This document shows, in pieces, positions 37,597-48,933 of a stretch of 64,000 nucleotides of DNA. The notes under the pieces are model-generated. The model was not told the origin of the DNA, ran no database searches, and worked only from the letters and a program-made list of their open reading frames with translations. The translations under genes and the position numbers were made by a program. Each line of letters begins with the position of its first letter. Positions within the stretch are counted from its first letter, which is position 1. Origin of the DNA: Pyrenochaeta sp. MPI-SDFR-AT-0127 (Eukaryota > Ascomycota > Dothideomycetes > Pleosporales > Cucurbitariaceae); assembly GCA_020747015.1 (NCBI GenBank), contig JAGTJM010000082.1:1-64000 (forward strand), written 5' to 3'.

Positions 37597-39175
37597 TTAA
37601 TGTTGCGCGACAAGCGGTCGTCTCTCTTTATCTCCAAGCACCTCATCATCTTCATCATCCGAATCAAGGCCTTCGAGCTCAAACTCTTCAGCGTCTCTAA
37701 TTCTGCGTTCAGCTCTAGCATAGCCGTTGGGATGTCTACTTATATGGCCGTTTGTCATGCCATTTGTGCGAGGAGTCTCGGCATCAGACTTTGTATTTTG
37801 GCCCCATACATGGACAGCGTAGAGGTGAAGAAGCATGTTGACAACTGAAGATGGGTGAGCAGTGAGCTGTCAGGAAAGGCGAGCAATGACTTACACAAGA
37901 ATAGCAAGAAAGCTATGCTGAACAGGATGAGAACATAGGATACGTGGGTAACGTTCGCATCGTCAAGGAGCTGCATTTGCTCCTCTGTAGCGCCCATGAA
38001 CATGAATCCGCCGGCAATTAGGAGGAATGGCGTAAGATACTGGAAGCTATTGGGATCTGAGCCATCATCCGTAGTGGCGCTGCGGTCCTTGAGAACGAAG
38101 GAGATTTCGATAATACGAGCAGCTCCTGCGGCCATAAGGGTATACCCGAAAACACTATGAATCATGGTCGAAATGGGCAAATGTTGGGGGTGAGCGGACA
38201 TGGCCCAGCCTGTCATAAGGATGACAATGCCGGGTATTAGGTTTCGCTTCGGTCGGCCATCTCTTGTGCGGCTGAGCCAAACGCCAACCAGCCCAGCAGC
38301 CCACCAAATGATACCCATGGACGTGTGTTGCAAATCATTGTGCGCCCAAGGTCCTCCCCATCTATGCTCGGTAAACGTGTTCACGCACCCCCATGCGGCA
38401 ATGACGAGCGAATCGAAGAACTCCTGGCTTCGTCCTGTGCGCCTCAGCCACAATTGGCCGACCAGGAGGAGTATGATAAGGATGATTCCATAGGCGATGA
38501 AAGCACTTCCCATGATAAAGTGGGCCAGACATTGTCCAGTATGGTCGGCCCTACAGAAGCCGAGCGCTGTGATACCTCCAAACACGAATTGAACCCAGGT
38601 CACGACTGGCAGAGCCTTTCCAACAATGCCATGTGCCTTGACCACGACCTTTCGTATTCTTCCGTTTATGCCCTTTTCGAGGTGGAACTTCAAGTAGACG
38701 CCCATAGCGATTTGGGCTATCAACATGAGCATAATGTACGGGACGAACTTGGCGTGTACGTTCTCGGTGAACTGCCTGCCCTTGTGTTTGTGGCCAAGGA
38801 AATAGCCTACTACCGCAAGGAGAGAGCCGACCGTTTGGACAGGGACGTGCCATTTTGATCGTATTATCTGGTCTCTAATTAGTCCAAATTGTGCAGAGGC
38901 TGTAAAGTCCGGGCACATACTCCCAGCACCATGCCCGTGGGGAACAAAATCCCCCAGGCTAACGATTGAATCAAGATGTGCACCCATAGCGTTGAGTCCT
39001 GGCACCAAGATTAGCCTTTTGCATGCTCGTTCGGCAGCTTATCGGGCTGGCTTACGATAGGATCGTCGGACACAGTATGGCCGTCTGCAATTTTATTCAC
39101 ATGATGCTCGTGAGCGGTGGTCGCAGTGCTGAGCAGCAGCGCGACAAGGACAGCTGCTCTTGGCTTTGCCGCCAT
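37597..39175 (-). CDS. Ytp1-family multi-pass membrane protein
   Basis: Four exons: 39175-39056, 38998-38921, 38867-37895, 37844-37597; 472 aa, all in phase. The N-terminus is a signal peptide (AAVLVALLLSTATTAHEHH). Exon 2 gives STLWVHILIQSLAWGILFPT and GMVLG, and exon 3 continues with RSKWHVPVQTVGSLLAVVGY and FLGHKHKGRQF. Further family landmarks are EKGINGRIRKVVVKAHGIVG, FCRADHTGQCLAHFIMGSAF, AAWGCVNTFTEHRWGGPWAH and NDLQHTSMGIIWWAAGLVGV. The conserved His residues in hydrophobic helices resemble cytochrome b561-type haem ligands (inference). The C-terminus is acidic and cytosolic-looking (LDSDDEDDEVLGDKERRPL). Function in yeast is poorly known. Divergent from the Swi5 gene. Confidence 0.88.
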
Positions 39176-39499
39176 CTCGGTCCGTCAATAGGCAGGAGGC
39201 GCGTCGCAGCTGGAGGCGTGACAAGGTGGACTATCGGGGTTCAAAGGCTCCTTTGTGGAGCGTTTCAGGGCCGTATAGGCATTCGGCGTACTTTGACGGA
39301 GAATCAGTCGTGTCGCGGAGTGATGGGCAGAGAGGAGAGTCGCTGTTTGCCCATTTCATGCGTTCGCAATCTATGGGCTTACGTGAAAGCAAGGCGCGCC
39401 CGCCATTGGCTTCCGCCAGGCTCCGCGGACGAACAAGCCGTTCCCAGGCTGTCTCCGAACATCACCACCACGCGGCAGTCATCCACCGTCCCCCCCAGT
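39176..39499. promoter_or_regulatory. Divergent promoter, Ytp1-family gene and Swi5 gene
   Basis: A 324-bp region between start codons at 39175 (minus) and 39500 (plus). The Swi5-side frame stays open upstream into this region, but ATG 39500 is the first that gives a sensible N-terminus (VAKARGEVPDSEDEP). No clear TATA box. Confidence 0.5.
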
Positions 39500-41261
39500 A
39501 TGGCCGTTGCAAAGGCCAGAGGTGAGGTGCCGGACTCTGAAGATGAGCCCATGACGTCTTCGCCTGTCAGCGTGCCAGACGAAGCCGTTGACAAGCTTTC
39601 CGCAACGGCGCCAGTTTCATTCCAAGCGCCCCAAGACGCGACACAAGAGTCCAGTGGCACTCTCCGACCACTCGCCGAGTGGGTTGGCAGCAATGTCCCA
39701 GAGCGCACTGATGGCTTGGATGCTGAGCGGAGCAATGCTTCACCTCACCTCGACGCGTCCATGTTCAGTGGGATGCATGTCGCCGCGATGCACCAGGACA
39801 GAGCCTTGGCCCAAAAGTGCCACGACTGCACAGGATTTCAGACCAACGAGACCTTGCCGCGATCAGGACTTGGCCCTGTTGAGGAGCCAACTGGGCACGA
39901 TGCGGCGGCGATGCAGAATGCGCAAGCAGGTCACGTGAACCGCGATCAGACCACGACTTGTGAGCCTGGTGCTTCAATTGATCAGAACCAAATGGAGGAC
40001 ATTACTGATACACATATGAACACACCTGTTGCTACCATAGAAGCATTGCGAGCTAGACAGACTTCCGGAGAAGCCGAGCACGTTCATGCGCTCCAAAGCC
40101 CAGAACAGCGATATGCGCGCACTGAGATGCCTGACAAAACCATCATGATTCAAGCTGATCAAGCGAATGCAGAATCAGAACGAGGCCTCCTTTCCAACAC
40201 GTTGCATGAGGGAGTTGGCGGCATCGTAAACCACAAGAACCCTTTGCCGGACCCACATGGCTTCCAAGATACCCCCGGCAGCCCCTCGATGGCAGCTCGC
40301 GGGACTTCATCGATCTTGCATACCGGCACACGGGCCTGTGAAATTAGATCAGCTGAGATGCAAAATCTTTCAATGGCTGGGACATCGTCTCAAGCGCGAT
40401 TAATGGGCGACGCGCAAGACTATGCCCGTCAGACTGACGGTGATGTGACGGCGGCTGACAGTGCAGTCTGTCCCAGATCAATTTTGTTCTCTTCCATGCG
40501 CTCACGTTCCATAGATCATTTCCATTCGACCATTGTGCACAGGTGTATCCGAATACCCCGATCGCATGGCCACTACAACCACAGACAATGCCCGTTTCCA
40601 GGTACAGAGCCGGACAGCGGAGGTCAATCTGCACCCTCCACCCGCGGAAGACCATGTTACAGAACTCAATAACACCCCAGCGCAGACCGTGAACGGCGGG
40701 AGTGTCTCCTTGCCAAAGTGGGGTATGATAACCGACACACAGCAAGGTCTAAAGCACGATTCACTCACCACAACTGTAGCGGACGTGCCCGCTTTAGTAC
40801 CTTCTGAGCATAAGAGTCCGGCTAAAGACATGAAGTTTGATAAAGTTCCCGCCTCAGCAGCCACGGACTCAACCACGCAACCCAAACTCAGCCTCTCTCA
40901 GCAACCTCCGCCGACTCCCATAGATACCAGCCATTCAAATACGCCACAAGAGATGACCTTGGCCGAACTGAAGTCGCAAAAAAGAGCCTTATTAGCATCC
41001 CTTGCTGCTCTGCCAGCTGTTCAAATCCTCATCGAAGAGGCCGCATCTTCTGAAGTAGGACTAACTAACAATGATAGTGTAATTTCAGACCTCGACGTCA
41101 TGTCTGCGGCAAACAAGATTGTCAAAGGCCACATCAAACTCCTCCATGAATATAATGAGATGAAGGATGTGGGCCAGGGTCTAATGGGCTTAATCGCGGA
41201 TCAACGCGGTGTGAGAATTGTGGAGGTTCAAGATGAGTTTGGCATCGATTCAAGGGACTAG
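39500..41261 (+). CDS. Swi5/Sae3-type recombination mediator with long disordered N-terminus
   Basis: Model: exons 39500-40465 and 40515-41261; 570 aa. The C-terminal about 90 residues are the Swi5 domain. ELKSQKRALLASLAALPAVQ is a coiled-coil start and VMSAANKIVKGHIKLLHEYN the second helix. EMKDVGQGLMGLIADQRGVR and EVQDEFGI close the domain. Swi5 with Sfr1/Mei5 helps Rad51 and Dmc1 form filaments. The 470-residue N-terminal part is polar, disordered and acidic. The 49-nt intron has an unusual GTCTGT donor but a CCATAG acceptor and correct phase. If it is wrong, a shorter protein could start near 40566 (MATTTTDNARF). Swi5 itself is usually about 80-200 aa, so the extension is notable. Confidence 0.78.
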
Positions 41262-43132
41262 TGGCATGGGTGATATGAGGGGTAACCTCAGCTTCGAGAG
41301 AACCGAGGCTGCAGGCTATAGTCTTGGAGCATCGTATTATGTGTACGATATCCGACGCCTCCGTTTACGACATGGCTTTTCAATCAACGCAGGACAAGGC
41401 TTTAAGTTGTTCGCGGGAACGCTCAAGGTTGGGTCGAACAATGAGCGATTCCCGACCGTTAGCCCTGTCAGATGAGCTTGGAATGATCCATGCGTTTAGA
41501 CCGTAGTGCAAGGCCACGACGAAGCCTATTCTTGCCTTTGTGGGCAGCTATCTACCCAATCAACCATTGTGATCAATCTACGCGACTTAACAAATTTCCC
41601 TTAGATTTAATATCTTCGCCTGTTATATGTGGCTAGAACATTAACCGATCTGTTGACAGCTGCAAAGAGTCGCACACCCGGTGTAGTCATTTTAAGTCGC
41701 GGCTCACACGACAGTCTTGGTGTGGCGCCCGCCCTTTGCCAGCTTTGGTATTACCGATAACGTGGCATTGGGGTTCGACATTTGGTGTGCCGTTGGCCGC
41801 CTTCCGAAATAGGTTGCCATGTCAGGGCCTTTGATTGGACACAGTTCTATGCGAAGTTTCATGATATGCGCTAGCGCTGCCTCTTCGTCTTACTGTTTCA
41901 GGTAGAAGTCACCCAGTAGACAGAAACTGGGCATGAAATCCATCGGCAACCTCAGACACAATTTCAATGAAGATTTCTCAGAAGCTCATCGCCACATCGT
42001 ACAATAGCGGTCAATGCCGGCCTGGAAATAAGGAGCAGTTCGAGACTGACGATCGACTTGACTCGCACACACCCTCACTAAATCCTAGCCTGCCTCGGTA
42101 ACTTTTTCCTTGCTAGTCAGGGGCTAGCGGCAACCAAGCACAAGGGCGCAAACTGACAAGACCACACCCCCGAGAAGGTTTCAACAGTGCGAAAGACCCA
42201 TGGGCATTATGCAATTGCGGGTTCTAGAGAGTAGCCACTAGATGTCATACATTGAATACTGAGCGCCTCGGCCTCAATGTAGGCTGGCTGAAGTACTATT
42301 AGGAGAAAATTCGATATTCACTGCCGTCGATCAGCGCGCATCGAGAGGGCCTGGGTGGGTGGATCCTGACCTCGTATGTGGGGCATGATCACCGATGACA
42401 GTGTAGATCCACTCGGTGTGCGATGGTGCTGAGCTCAGCTCTGAAGTCGAAAGCATGAGGATTGTTGTGCCTAGAACTTGGGTCGCCTTTCTCCGCATTT
42501 ACTATGCTAGGAGCCGGGCCATTCCTCTAATGCAGGTTCAATGCCATTTCGAACATAAAACACTCACGCCAATCAGAACATCTGGGCCCCTTTCCGTAGC
42601 TCAGTCAACATGTCACTCGAAATTCGCCATACTACCCATTGGACAGGGTTTGGTCGTGGCGTCGGCCACAATATCTCCTCTAGGTGTATTCGCCGGTTCT
42701 GGCATCTTGTGGGGCAGCCTTCAGTGCGTTTTAGGTAAAGCTCGCCACGCGAGATTTCCCGAGCCCATAACTACAAAGGTCCACTTTCAGGGCTATTCCT
42801 TTCGAAGTGCCAGGTTCAAGTCATGGTGATAGGCGATTACGAGTAGCGCAGGGTACGCCGGTCGGACGGCTGCCAATGCTGTTGGAAGCAGTGTGAAACT
42901 GTCCCCGCTAATAGCCACACTATTGCCGTCTCGAGTCAGAATGCAAGGTGCTACACCTTGCGGCAGTTTCCCCCTCTCCCACGGAGTCGGAGACGGGATG
43001 ATCCCCTTTCTCTAGAAGATCTACAGTATATTGATATCCTGAACCCCTCGCCGCCTTCTTCTTTCTCGGGAATTTCAACAGCCGAACACTCGTTCCTTGT
43101 GATACGAGACTTCACTACCCGGTTTTTACATC
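41262..43132. other. 1.9-kb intergenic region
   Basis: No convincing frame on either strand; the frame at 42416-42829 has no domain or codon signal. It includes the promoter of the membrane-protein gene at 43133. I see no RNA gene. Confidence 0.4.
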
Positions 43133-44370
43133 ATGTCGACTTCAGTGCAGGACTTCCAGCTTGCGGCTTTGGCTGCGGGCTTCACAATCGGCTTTGGATT
43201 TCTAACGGTATGGGAGGCTGTCAAGCAGACGCGACGGAATCGCAATCCGCTCAGGTCTGCGTACATTTATATGGTCTGGGGAGAGATCTTTGTCAACCTC
43301 GTCATTGGTATCATTGGGTGGTTGTTCCTAAATGGAAAGATGGGACCAACGTAAGTATCCTTCGCCATGATGATGCATGCACAAGTTCATATGCTGATGA
43401 ACATACAGTGTCGAGGTCCTGTTCTTCATTCTTTTCTTCTGGGTCTTCCAAATCCAACTCCTCATGCAAATTATCATCAACCGTATCGCACTCATTGCCG
43501 AACATCGCAGCACCGTCCGCAACATCAAATGGGGTACCGTCGCCATTATCACCTCCATCAATATCGCCGTCTTCATCATTTGGATCCCTGCCCACACCGT
43601 CCCACCAGTTAGCAAAACGTTCGTTCAGATTAACAACATCTGGGACAAGATTTCCAAGGTCTTAATTCTGATTGTGGATGCTGGGCTAAACTGGTACTTC
43701 CTGAGGACCGTGAAGATCAGACTTGTCAAGCAGCACGGTTTGACAAAGTACAAGCCACTTGTAGGCTTCAATGCGAAGTTGATGGTCGTCAGTATCGCAA
43801 TGGATGTAGGTCACCAACGATTCATCGCTCACGAAAGAACTTTAATAGCTAATAACGTGTGTTTGATAGGCTCTACTCATCGGTTTAATGTTCCTCCCGA
43901 ACCAAGTCGTCTATATTCAATTCCATCCTGTCGTCTACATTGTCAAACTCAACATCGAAATGTCCATGGCCTCACTTGTTGTCCGTCTCGCACAGGGCAG
44001 ACCACAAAACGACATGGACCCCGAGGAATTCCACTCATCCACTGATCCAAACTCGCATGTCCGCTCAGGGCATCACATAAAGTCACAGAACGCTTTGAGC
44101 CGGGATCATAAAGGGTCCATTCAGCTATCCTCCAGAACTAAGAAGGGGGTCTCAATGGGCAGAAGCGATGGCTTGAGCAAGATTGATAGCGACGAGAGCC
44201 TGGGCGGTATCGAGTGCAGGACGGATTTGAACGTTGTGGTAGAGCGGATTGATCAGAAGGGGTCGCCGAGCTCAAGGAGTTCAAATGAGGTCGCGCACTC
44301 GGTGTTTGGAGACGAAACGCCGCTGCATCATCATAAGAATGGCATGCGCGTAATGCAGCGGCAGCTCTAG
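43133..44370 (+). CDS. Fungal seven-TM-like integral membrane protein
   Basis: Three exons: 43133-43350, 43409-43805, 43870-44370; 371 aa, phases consistent. About seven hydrophobic segments fill residues 8-255. They include LAALAAGFTIGFGFLTVW, FVNLVIGIIGWLFL and VLFFILFFWVFQIQLLMQII. Later ones are VAIITSINIAVFIIWIPAHT, ISKVLILIVDAGLNWYFL, LMVVSIAMDALLIGLMFL and VVYIVKLNIEMSMASLVVRL. The C-terminal about 115 residues are hydrophilic, Ser- and His-rich, and probably cytosolic. The layout resembles the receptor-like integral membrane proteins (PTH11-related or similar) common in filamentous fungi, but no CFEM domain is present. The ligand and role are unknown. Confidence 0.85.
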
Positions 44371-46454
44371 GCAATTCCCTTTGTACAAGTGTGCAGCATT
44401 TTAGTGATACCATAATTCAGTAATTCCCGTCATCACTGTTGTCCTTGAAGATCCAGGATAAACTCGCTTGTTGATACAACCGTTAGAACCGCGTCGTCGG
44501 ATTTTACTTGCCCATGGGCGTCCATGCCTGTATTGCATATTGCAACTCCAAACAAACCCCGCTGCGATGAGGCAACACCTGGCCAACACGACTATTGTTT
44601 CATCAGCGAGTTTACATCCTCAGACATCCTCAGGCCATACAAAAGACTGCCCGAAACCTCAAACAATGCCCAGTGGACTAGGCAGATCTTCGGACGAAGG
44701 GTGAGAAGAGAGCAAGGATATGTGCGACTGGAAGCACGCAGGGTATGATGGACGTTGTAATAAGGTAGCTGTGACACCGACGGAAAGGCCGAACGGCCCA
44801 AAGTGACAGAGAACTAGAGAACCTGTGGGGTAACAAGGACGTTGTGATAAAGTAGAAGTGACACCGGCAATGACGCCGAAGAGCCCGAAAAAAAAAGCGA
44901 AGTACAGTGGAGGATTCGCGATCTGCGCGGCTCTCGAGTCATGGCAACTTTAGTGCCTATCCCTTTTGCAAGCCGTCCTCAACCTCAACGAAACTTTAAA
45001 AAAAAATCAAGAGTTGCTAAAGGTGGTTTGACAAGCGCAATCACCTGTTCTCTACCAGAACCTGGCAAGCGCTGTCAAAATCTGGGCTGTGGAAAGTCCT
45101 TCCGAAAACGATATAGCATGAAACATACCTGCATCTTTAACAGGTTTATTTTGTATTCCCATGTGCAGAACGTCAGCAGCAGACCAAAACGATCGTGCGA
45201 CAAATAGTTAGAAGCTCTCGTTGGTATACAAACCCCGCAGGCCGAAGAGAGGCCTCGGTCGTATGGGACACTGAAGTACATCATGCAGTCAATCATAGCG
45301 TAGCCCTGCGTCTAGAGTGAGGATGAAAAGGGGTCTCTTTGCTTGGTGCCCTACAAGACAGTCTTGGCCAAGTAGACCTGCAAAGTTATAAGATTCGTGC
45401 GAGGTCACTTCCACTGCCACATTGAGAAAACCCGTTACGTATGTTGGGCCAGGGGTGACGACGAGGGTCACGGAACTTAAGAACATGGGGATGTCAGAGA
45501 TCGGATGCAAGCGCGCCTGAAATGCCCCGTGAGGCACGGTGCATATGTTCGGGCTCTGTGCAAAAAACCCGAGCGTGCGGAGAATAAAGAAAAGAACTGA
45601 GGCCCGAATCCATGAACCGACAACCAAAATCCAGCGGTTCCTGGGCAAGCGGGTCTTATTTCCACTATATCCCGAGTTGTTTCGCAACGGTGGTGAAACA
45701 TATGCAGCTGAACCCGGCATGTCACACTTTTCGATATCACGTTCGCCTGCAAACCCATGTAATAGCTAAGATGCATGTCAGGCCATAAAAGTCGGTAGTG
45801 ACCTTCTGCCCTGCATGCTAGATTATGATCGTCCTAGTGCGTGGCGTTGTCGGTAACAGCCGTTGTCTTCGTGCTGCACGCGAAGAAAGGCCGTGGGAGG
45901 AATAAGAACTTAGGTATTATACCCTGTCGAGTCAGAGCCAGGAGCGTAGGAGTCTTGGATCAGTAAAGATTTTCAGCTTCCTACCGCCCATACTTTTGAT
46001 GGATTCTCAAGTTTGGCGCGCAGGACCGCTGCGTCGGTATTTTACTGGTATGTCACTAACAAAGCAATTCGGTACGGCGATTCTAACAGGAAAACGTGAT
46101 CTTTTCTTCCTTCGCCAGAAAGCATGACGAATATTATTTCACATGATGCCTGTGTTCCTAAACCATTACTCGTGTCTCGTTTGGCCCAAGATGTGATGCT
46201 GACAAACTCTGGATTTTGTTGTCAGCGTTGGCACACTTATCGCTGAGGACATGCGTCATCTCGGCAGTGTCCCCGCACTAATGGATGTACAAACCAAAGT
46301 ACATCTCAACAGCCGAGGCTGCATGCACGATTGTTTGGGAACTCCTTCATCTACTTTCTCGATAATTTTTTTAAATTATAGCCCACAGAGCTGATTTTCA
46401 AATAATACGAGTGAACCTCAAACATTAGACTCCGACCAACACCCCTCAAACCCG
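44371..46454. other. 2.1-kb intergenic region
   Basis: No gene is supported. A frame at 44941-45207 has a true ATG and a basic N-terminus but no recognisable domain. An imperfect direct repeat of about 50 bp is listed separately. The last few hundred bases contain the promoter of the MFS gene. Confidence 0.4.
44751..44897. repeat. Imperfect direct repeat, about 50-bp units spaced about 100 bp
   Basis: GACGTTGTAATAAGGTAGCT, continuing GTGACACCGACGG..GCCGAA, at about 44752 recurs as GACGTTGTGATAAAGTAGAA, continuing GTGACACCGGCAA..GCCGAA, at about 44851. Differences are scattered substitutions, so this is an older duplication in non-coding DNA. Confidence 0.65.
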
Positions 46455-47783
46455 ATGGAACCACGGGACACCTCAGTAGAAATCGTGACTTCGGTGTTGC
46501 CAGCTCAGCACCACGAAGATCTCGAGCTTGACACAGGAGGAACGACCTTTTCGGACCAAGCATCCAGTCTCCCGCCCATTGATGGTGGCTTCGCTGCATG
46601 GCGTTTACTGCTCGCAGCTTTTGTTTTCGAAGCTCTTCTTTGGGGCTTTCCACTTTCTTTCGGCGTGTTCCAAGAGTACTATTCACAACTTCCGGCGTTC
46701 AAAGACAACTCTTACATCTCCATCGTTGGCACAACTGCGTCAGGTATCTCGTATCTCGGTGCTCCCTTTATCACGCCACTGATCAGACGTTGGTCCATAT
46801 ATCGGGTGCATATGATTCTCGTAGGATGGCCGCTATGTATTCTAGGATTGATTGCGGGGAGCTTCGCAGATAGGTTGGGTACACTCATCTTGACGCAAGG
46901 GGTCATGTACGGCATCGGATTCATCATCTTCTACTATCCGATCCTGTCCATGGTAGATGAGTTTTGGGTGAGAAGGAGGGGGATGGCATATGGACTCTTG
47001 TGCAGTGCGTCTGGGGCCTCTGGTGCTGTAACGCCATTGGTACTTCAAGCACTGCTGCGGAGATTCGGCTATCGTACAACTTTAAGGGCTGTTGCTGTTG
47101 CACTGGTCGTATTGACTGGTCCGCTGATTCCTTTACTCAAGGGTCGTGGTGGACAGCAACAAAATGTGACCCTAAGGACTGACTGGAGTTTTTTCAAAGC
47201 AAGATTGTTCTGGACCTATAGTCTGAGCAATCTGTTGATGGGAGTGGGGTTTTTCTTTCCTTCTCTATACTTACCGTCTTACGCATCATCAATCGGTCTG
47301 GGGGTGTCGAAAGGCGCATTACTACTCGCGCTCATGAGCATTTCACAAGTTGCCGGTCAATTCACGTTCGGCTATCTTTCTGACAAGAACCTGTCGTTGA
47401 ACGCACTCATTACCGTATCTTCATCAGTTGCAGCAATCGCGACATTGAGCACATGGGGACTTGCGCGCTCATTGATGCCGCTTATCTTTTTTGCTCTGCT
47501 GTATGGATTTTTTGGTGCAGGATATACGGCGATGTGGGCTAGGATGGTTACTGCAATCAGCACAGAGACCTCTGCTTCACAAGCTATGTTTGGTCTGTTC
47601 TGCTTTGGTAAAGGTGTTGGTAACATTCTAGCCGGTCCTATCAGTGCAGGCTTATTGAGAAAATCAAATGACACTGGAGGATATGGGCACGGAATGTACA
47701 AGGCTGTTGTCGTGTTTACTGGAACCTGTCTGCTTTTAAGTGCCGGTAGCTTGAGCACGATTTACTTCAAACCGAAGAGGTAA
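46455..47783 (+). CDS. MFS transporter, monocarboxylate-transporter-like (MCH family)
   Basis: Single exon, 442 aa, with about 12 hydrophobic segments. The N-terminal region has the MCT-type start DGGFAAWRLLLAAFVFEALL then SFGVFQEYY. GTTASGISYLGAPFITPLI, a loop DEFWVRRRGMAYGLLCSASG and the C-half LMSISQVAGQFTFGYLSDKN follow. This pattern fits fungal MCT-like carriers such as Mch proteins, some of which carry riboflavin or monocarboxylates. The substrate cannot be read from sequence. The length is normal for the family. It is convergent with the phosphoesterase gene, 73 bp apart. Confidence 0.88.
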   Translation: MEPRDTSVEIVTSVLPAQHHEDLELDTGGTTFSDQASSLPPIDGGFAAWRLLLAAFVFEALLWGFPLSFGVFQEYYSQLPAFKDNSYISIVGTTASGISYLGAPFITPLIRRWSIYRVHMILVGWPLCILGLIAGSFADRLGTLILTQGVMYGIGFIIFYYPILSMVDEFWVRRRGMAYGLLCSASGASGAVTPLVLQALLRRFGYRTTLRAVAVALVVLTGPLIPLLKGRGGQQQNVTLRTDWSFFKARLFWTYSLSNLLMGVGFFFPSLYLPSYASSIGLGVSKGALLLALMSISQVAGQFTFGYLSDKNLSLNALITVSSSVAAIATLSTWGLARSLMPLIFFALLYGFFGAGYTAMWARMVTAISTETSASQAMFGLFCFGKGVGNILAGPISAGLLRKSNDTGGYGHGMYKAVVVFTGTCLLLSAGSLSTIYFKPKR

Positions 47784-47856
47784 ATAGACTGCCGTTCTTC
47801 GCGCGTTATTTCACAATATTGGTTATGAACCCCTATCCTCGAACGCCATTGCCTAT

Positions 47857-48933
47857 CTACAAATAATTAAATTTCCTAACTAGAACATTTTTATCTTCTT
47901 TGTCTTTACTGTGCACTTTTGGTCGCGAACCGCAAAGACTTCGTATCCGGCAGATCATGCGATGCAGTAATGAGACTTTGGGTGACTTCGCGTCAATTCT
48001 TTTCTCGCCATTTCCTACAACCTCCTTCTCAATCTGCATATCTGTCGCTCGGGTCTGGTCCTCTTCGCCACTCCTTCTCCTCTCAGCCAATTCCCACGCT
48101 TCCTTCCCCGCTTCTACCACTTTCGCTTTCATTCCCGCCTGCCTTCCCGCACCAAGACCTGCATACCCCTTCTGATTCGCAACAACAAGCTTTCCAGTCT
48201 TTTCGTCGCGAAAATCGCAGCTGTAATGCGTATGTCCAAAAGCCCAGAGCTTGACTGTCGGGGAAAGCCAACATGGCTCTTGTGACAAATCTGTGACAAA
48301 ATTACTTGACACAGGACTCCCCTCATGTTGCGGATCATTGGCCTTTGGATCTATTGTCGGGCTGTAATGCGTTGCGACCATGATTTGACGGTGTGGTTCG
48401 TCTTCCTCAATTGCAGATATTTGAGAATTCAGCCACACGAGGTCTTTTTCGTGTTCTTCTCGATGCCGCTCCAAGGTCCAGTTTTGAATACCACGTTCGC
48501 TATTCAAATCGGTCGAGCGCGACGCAACGTCTGATTCTTGGTTGTGTTGAATAGCGGACCATAAAGTACAACCCAAGATGGTAATGGTTTTGTTTAGATC
48601 GTAGCGATCGCGACATAGAAATTTGAAACGACCGCCGAAATCGTCCATTGCCTCTTGTTCGACGTTGCGCAGCAATATGTATGCATGCTCGTATGTTGTA
48701 CGAAAGGGTTCGTGATTTCCTAGTACGTAGAAGATGTGGCACCCTCTATTCTGTTCAAGGATGCGACGTAAGAATTGGAACAGTCCAGCGTCTACGACGA
48801 GGCCTATATCGCCGAGCAGAAATAAATTATCGGCTTGCACGTTGATACGAAAGGAAGCGTATTGCGGCGCAGTTAGGGGCGTCTCTAGATGAAGATCGGA
48901 CACGATCTGGAATTGGGGTGTGAAGAAAGACAT
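47857..48933 (-). CDS. Calcineurin-like metallophosphoesterase
   Basis: Single exon, 358 aa. The five metal-binding blocks are visible: SDLHLE (Asp13, His15), GDIG (Asp42), GNHEP (Asn73, His74), ATHYSP (His189) and GHTHYSCDF (His234, His236). This arrangement belongs to the class III phosphoesterase family common in fungi. There is no signal peptide, so it is probably cytosolic. The substrate is unknown. The last 90 residues are charged and may be disordered. Convergent with the MFS gene. Confidence 0.9.
   Translation of the reverse strand: MSFFTPQFQIVSDLHLETPLTAPQYASFRINVQADNLFLLGDIGLVVDAGLFQFLRRILEQNRGCHIFYVLGNHEPFRTTYEHAYILLRNVEQEAMDDFGGRFKFLCRDRYDLNKTITILGCTLWSAIQHNQESDVASRSTDLNSERGIQNWTLERHREEHEKDLVWLNSQISAIEEDEPHRQIMVATHYSPTIDPKANDPQHEGSPVSSNFVTDLSQEPCWLSPTVKLWAFGHTHYSCDFRDEKTGKLVVANQKGYAGLGAGRQAGMKAKVVEAGKEAWELAERRRSGEEDQTRATDMQIEKEVVGNGEKRIDAKSPKVSLLHRMICRIRSLCGSRPKVHSKDKEDKNVLVRKFNYL

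Noticed and set aside
42416..42829. 137-codon plus-strand frame
   Set aside because: No domain or neighbouring exon; looks like chance.
45289..45720. 143-codon minus-strand frame
   Set aside because: No recognisable feature; overlaps another equally weak frame.
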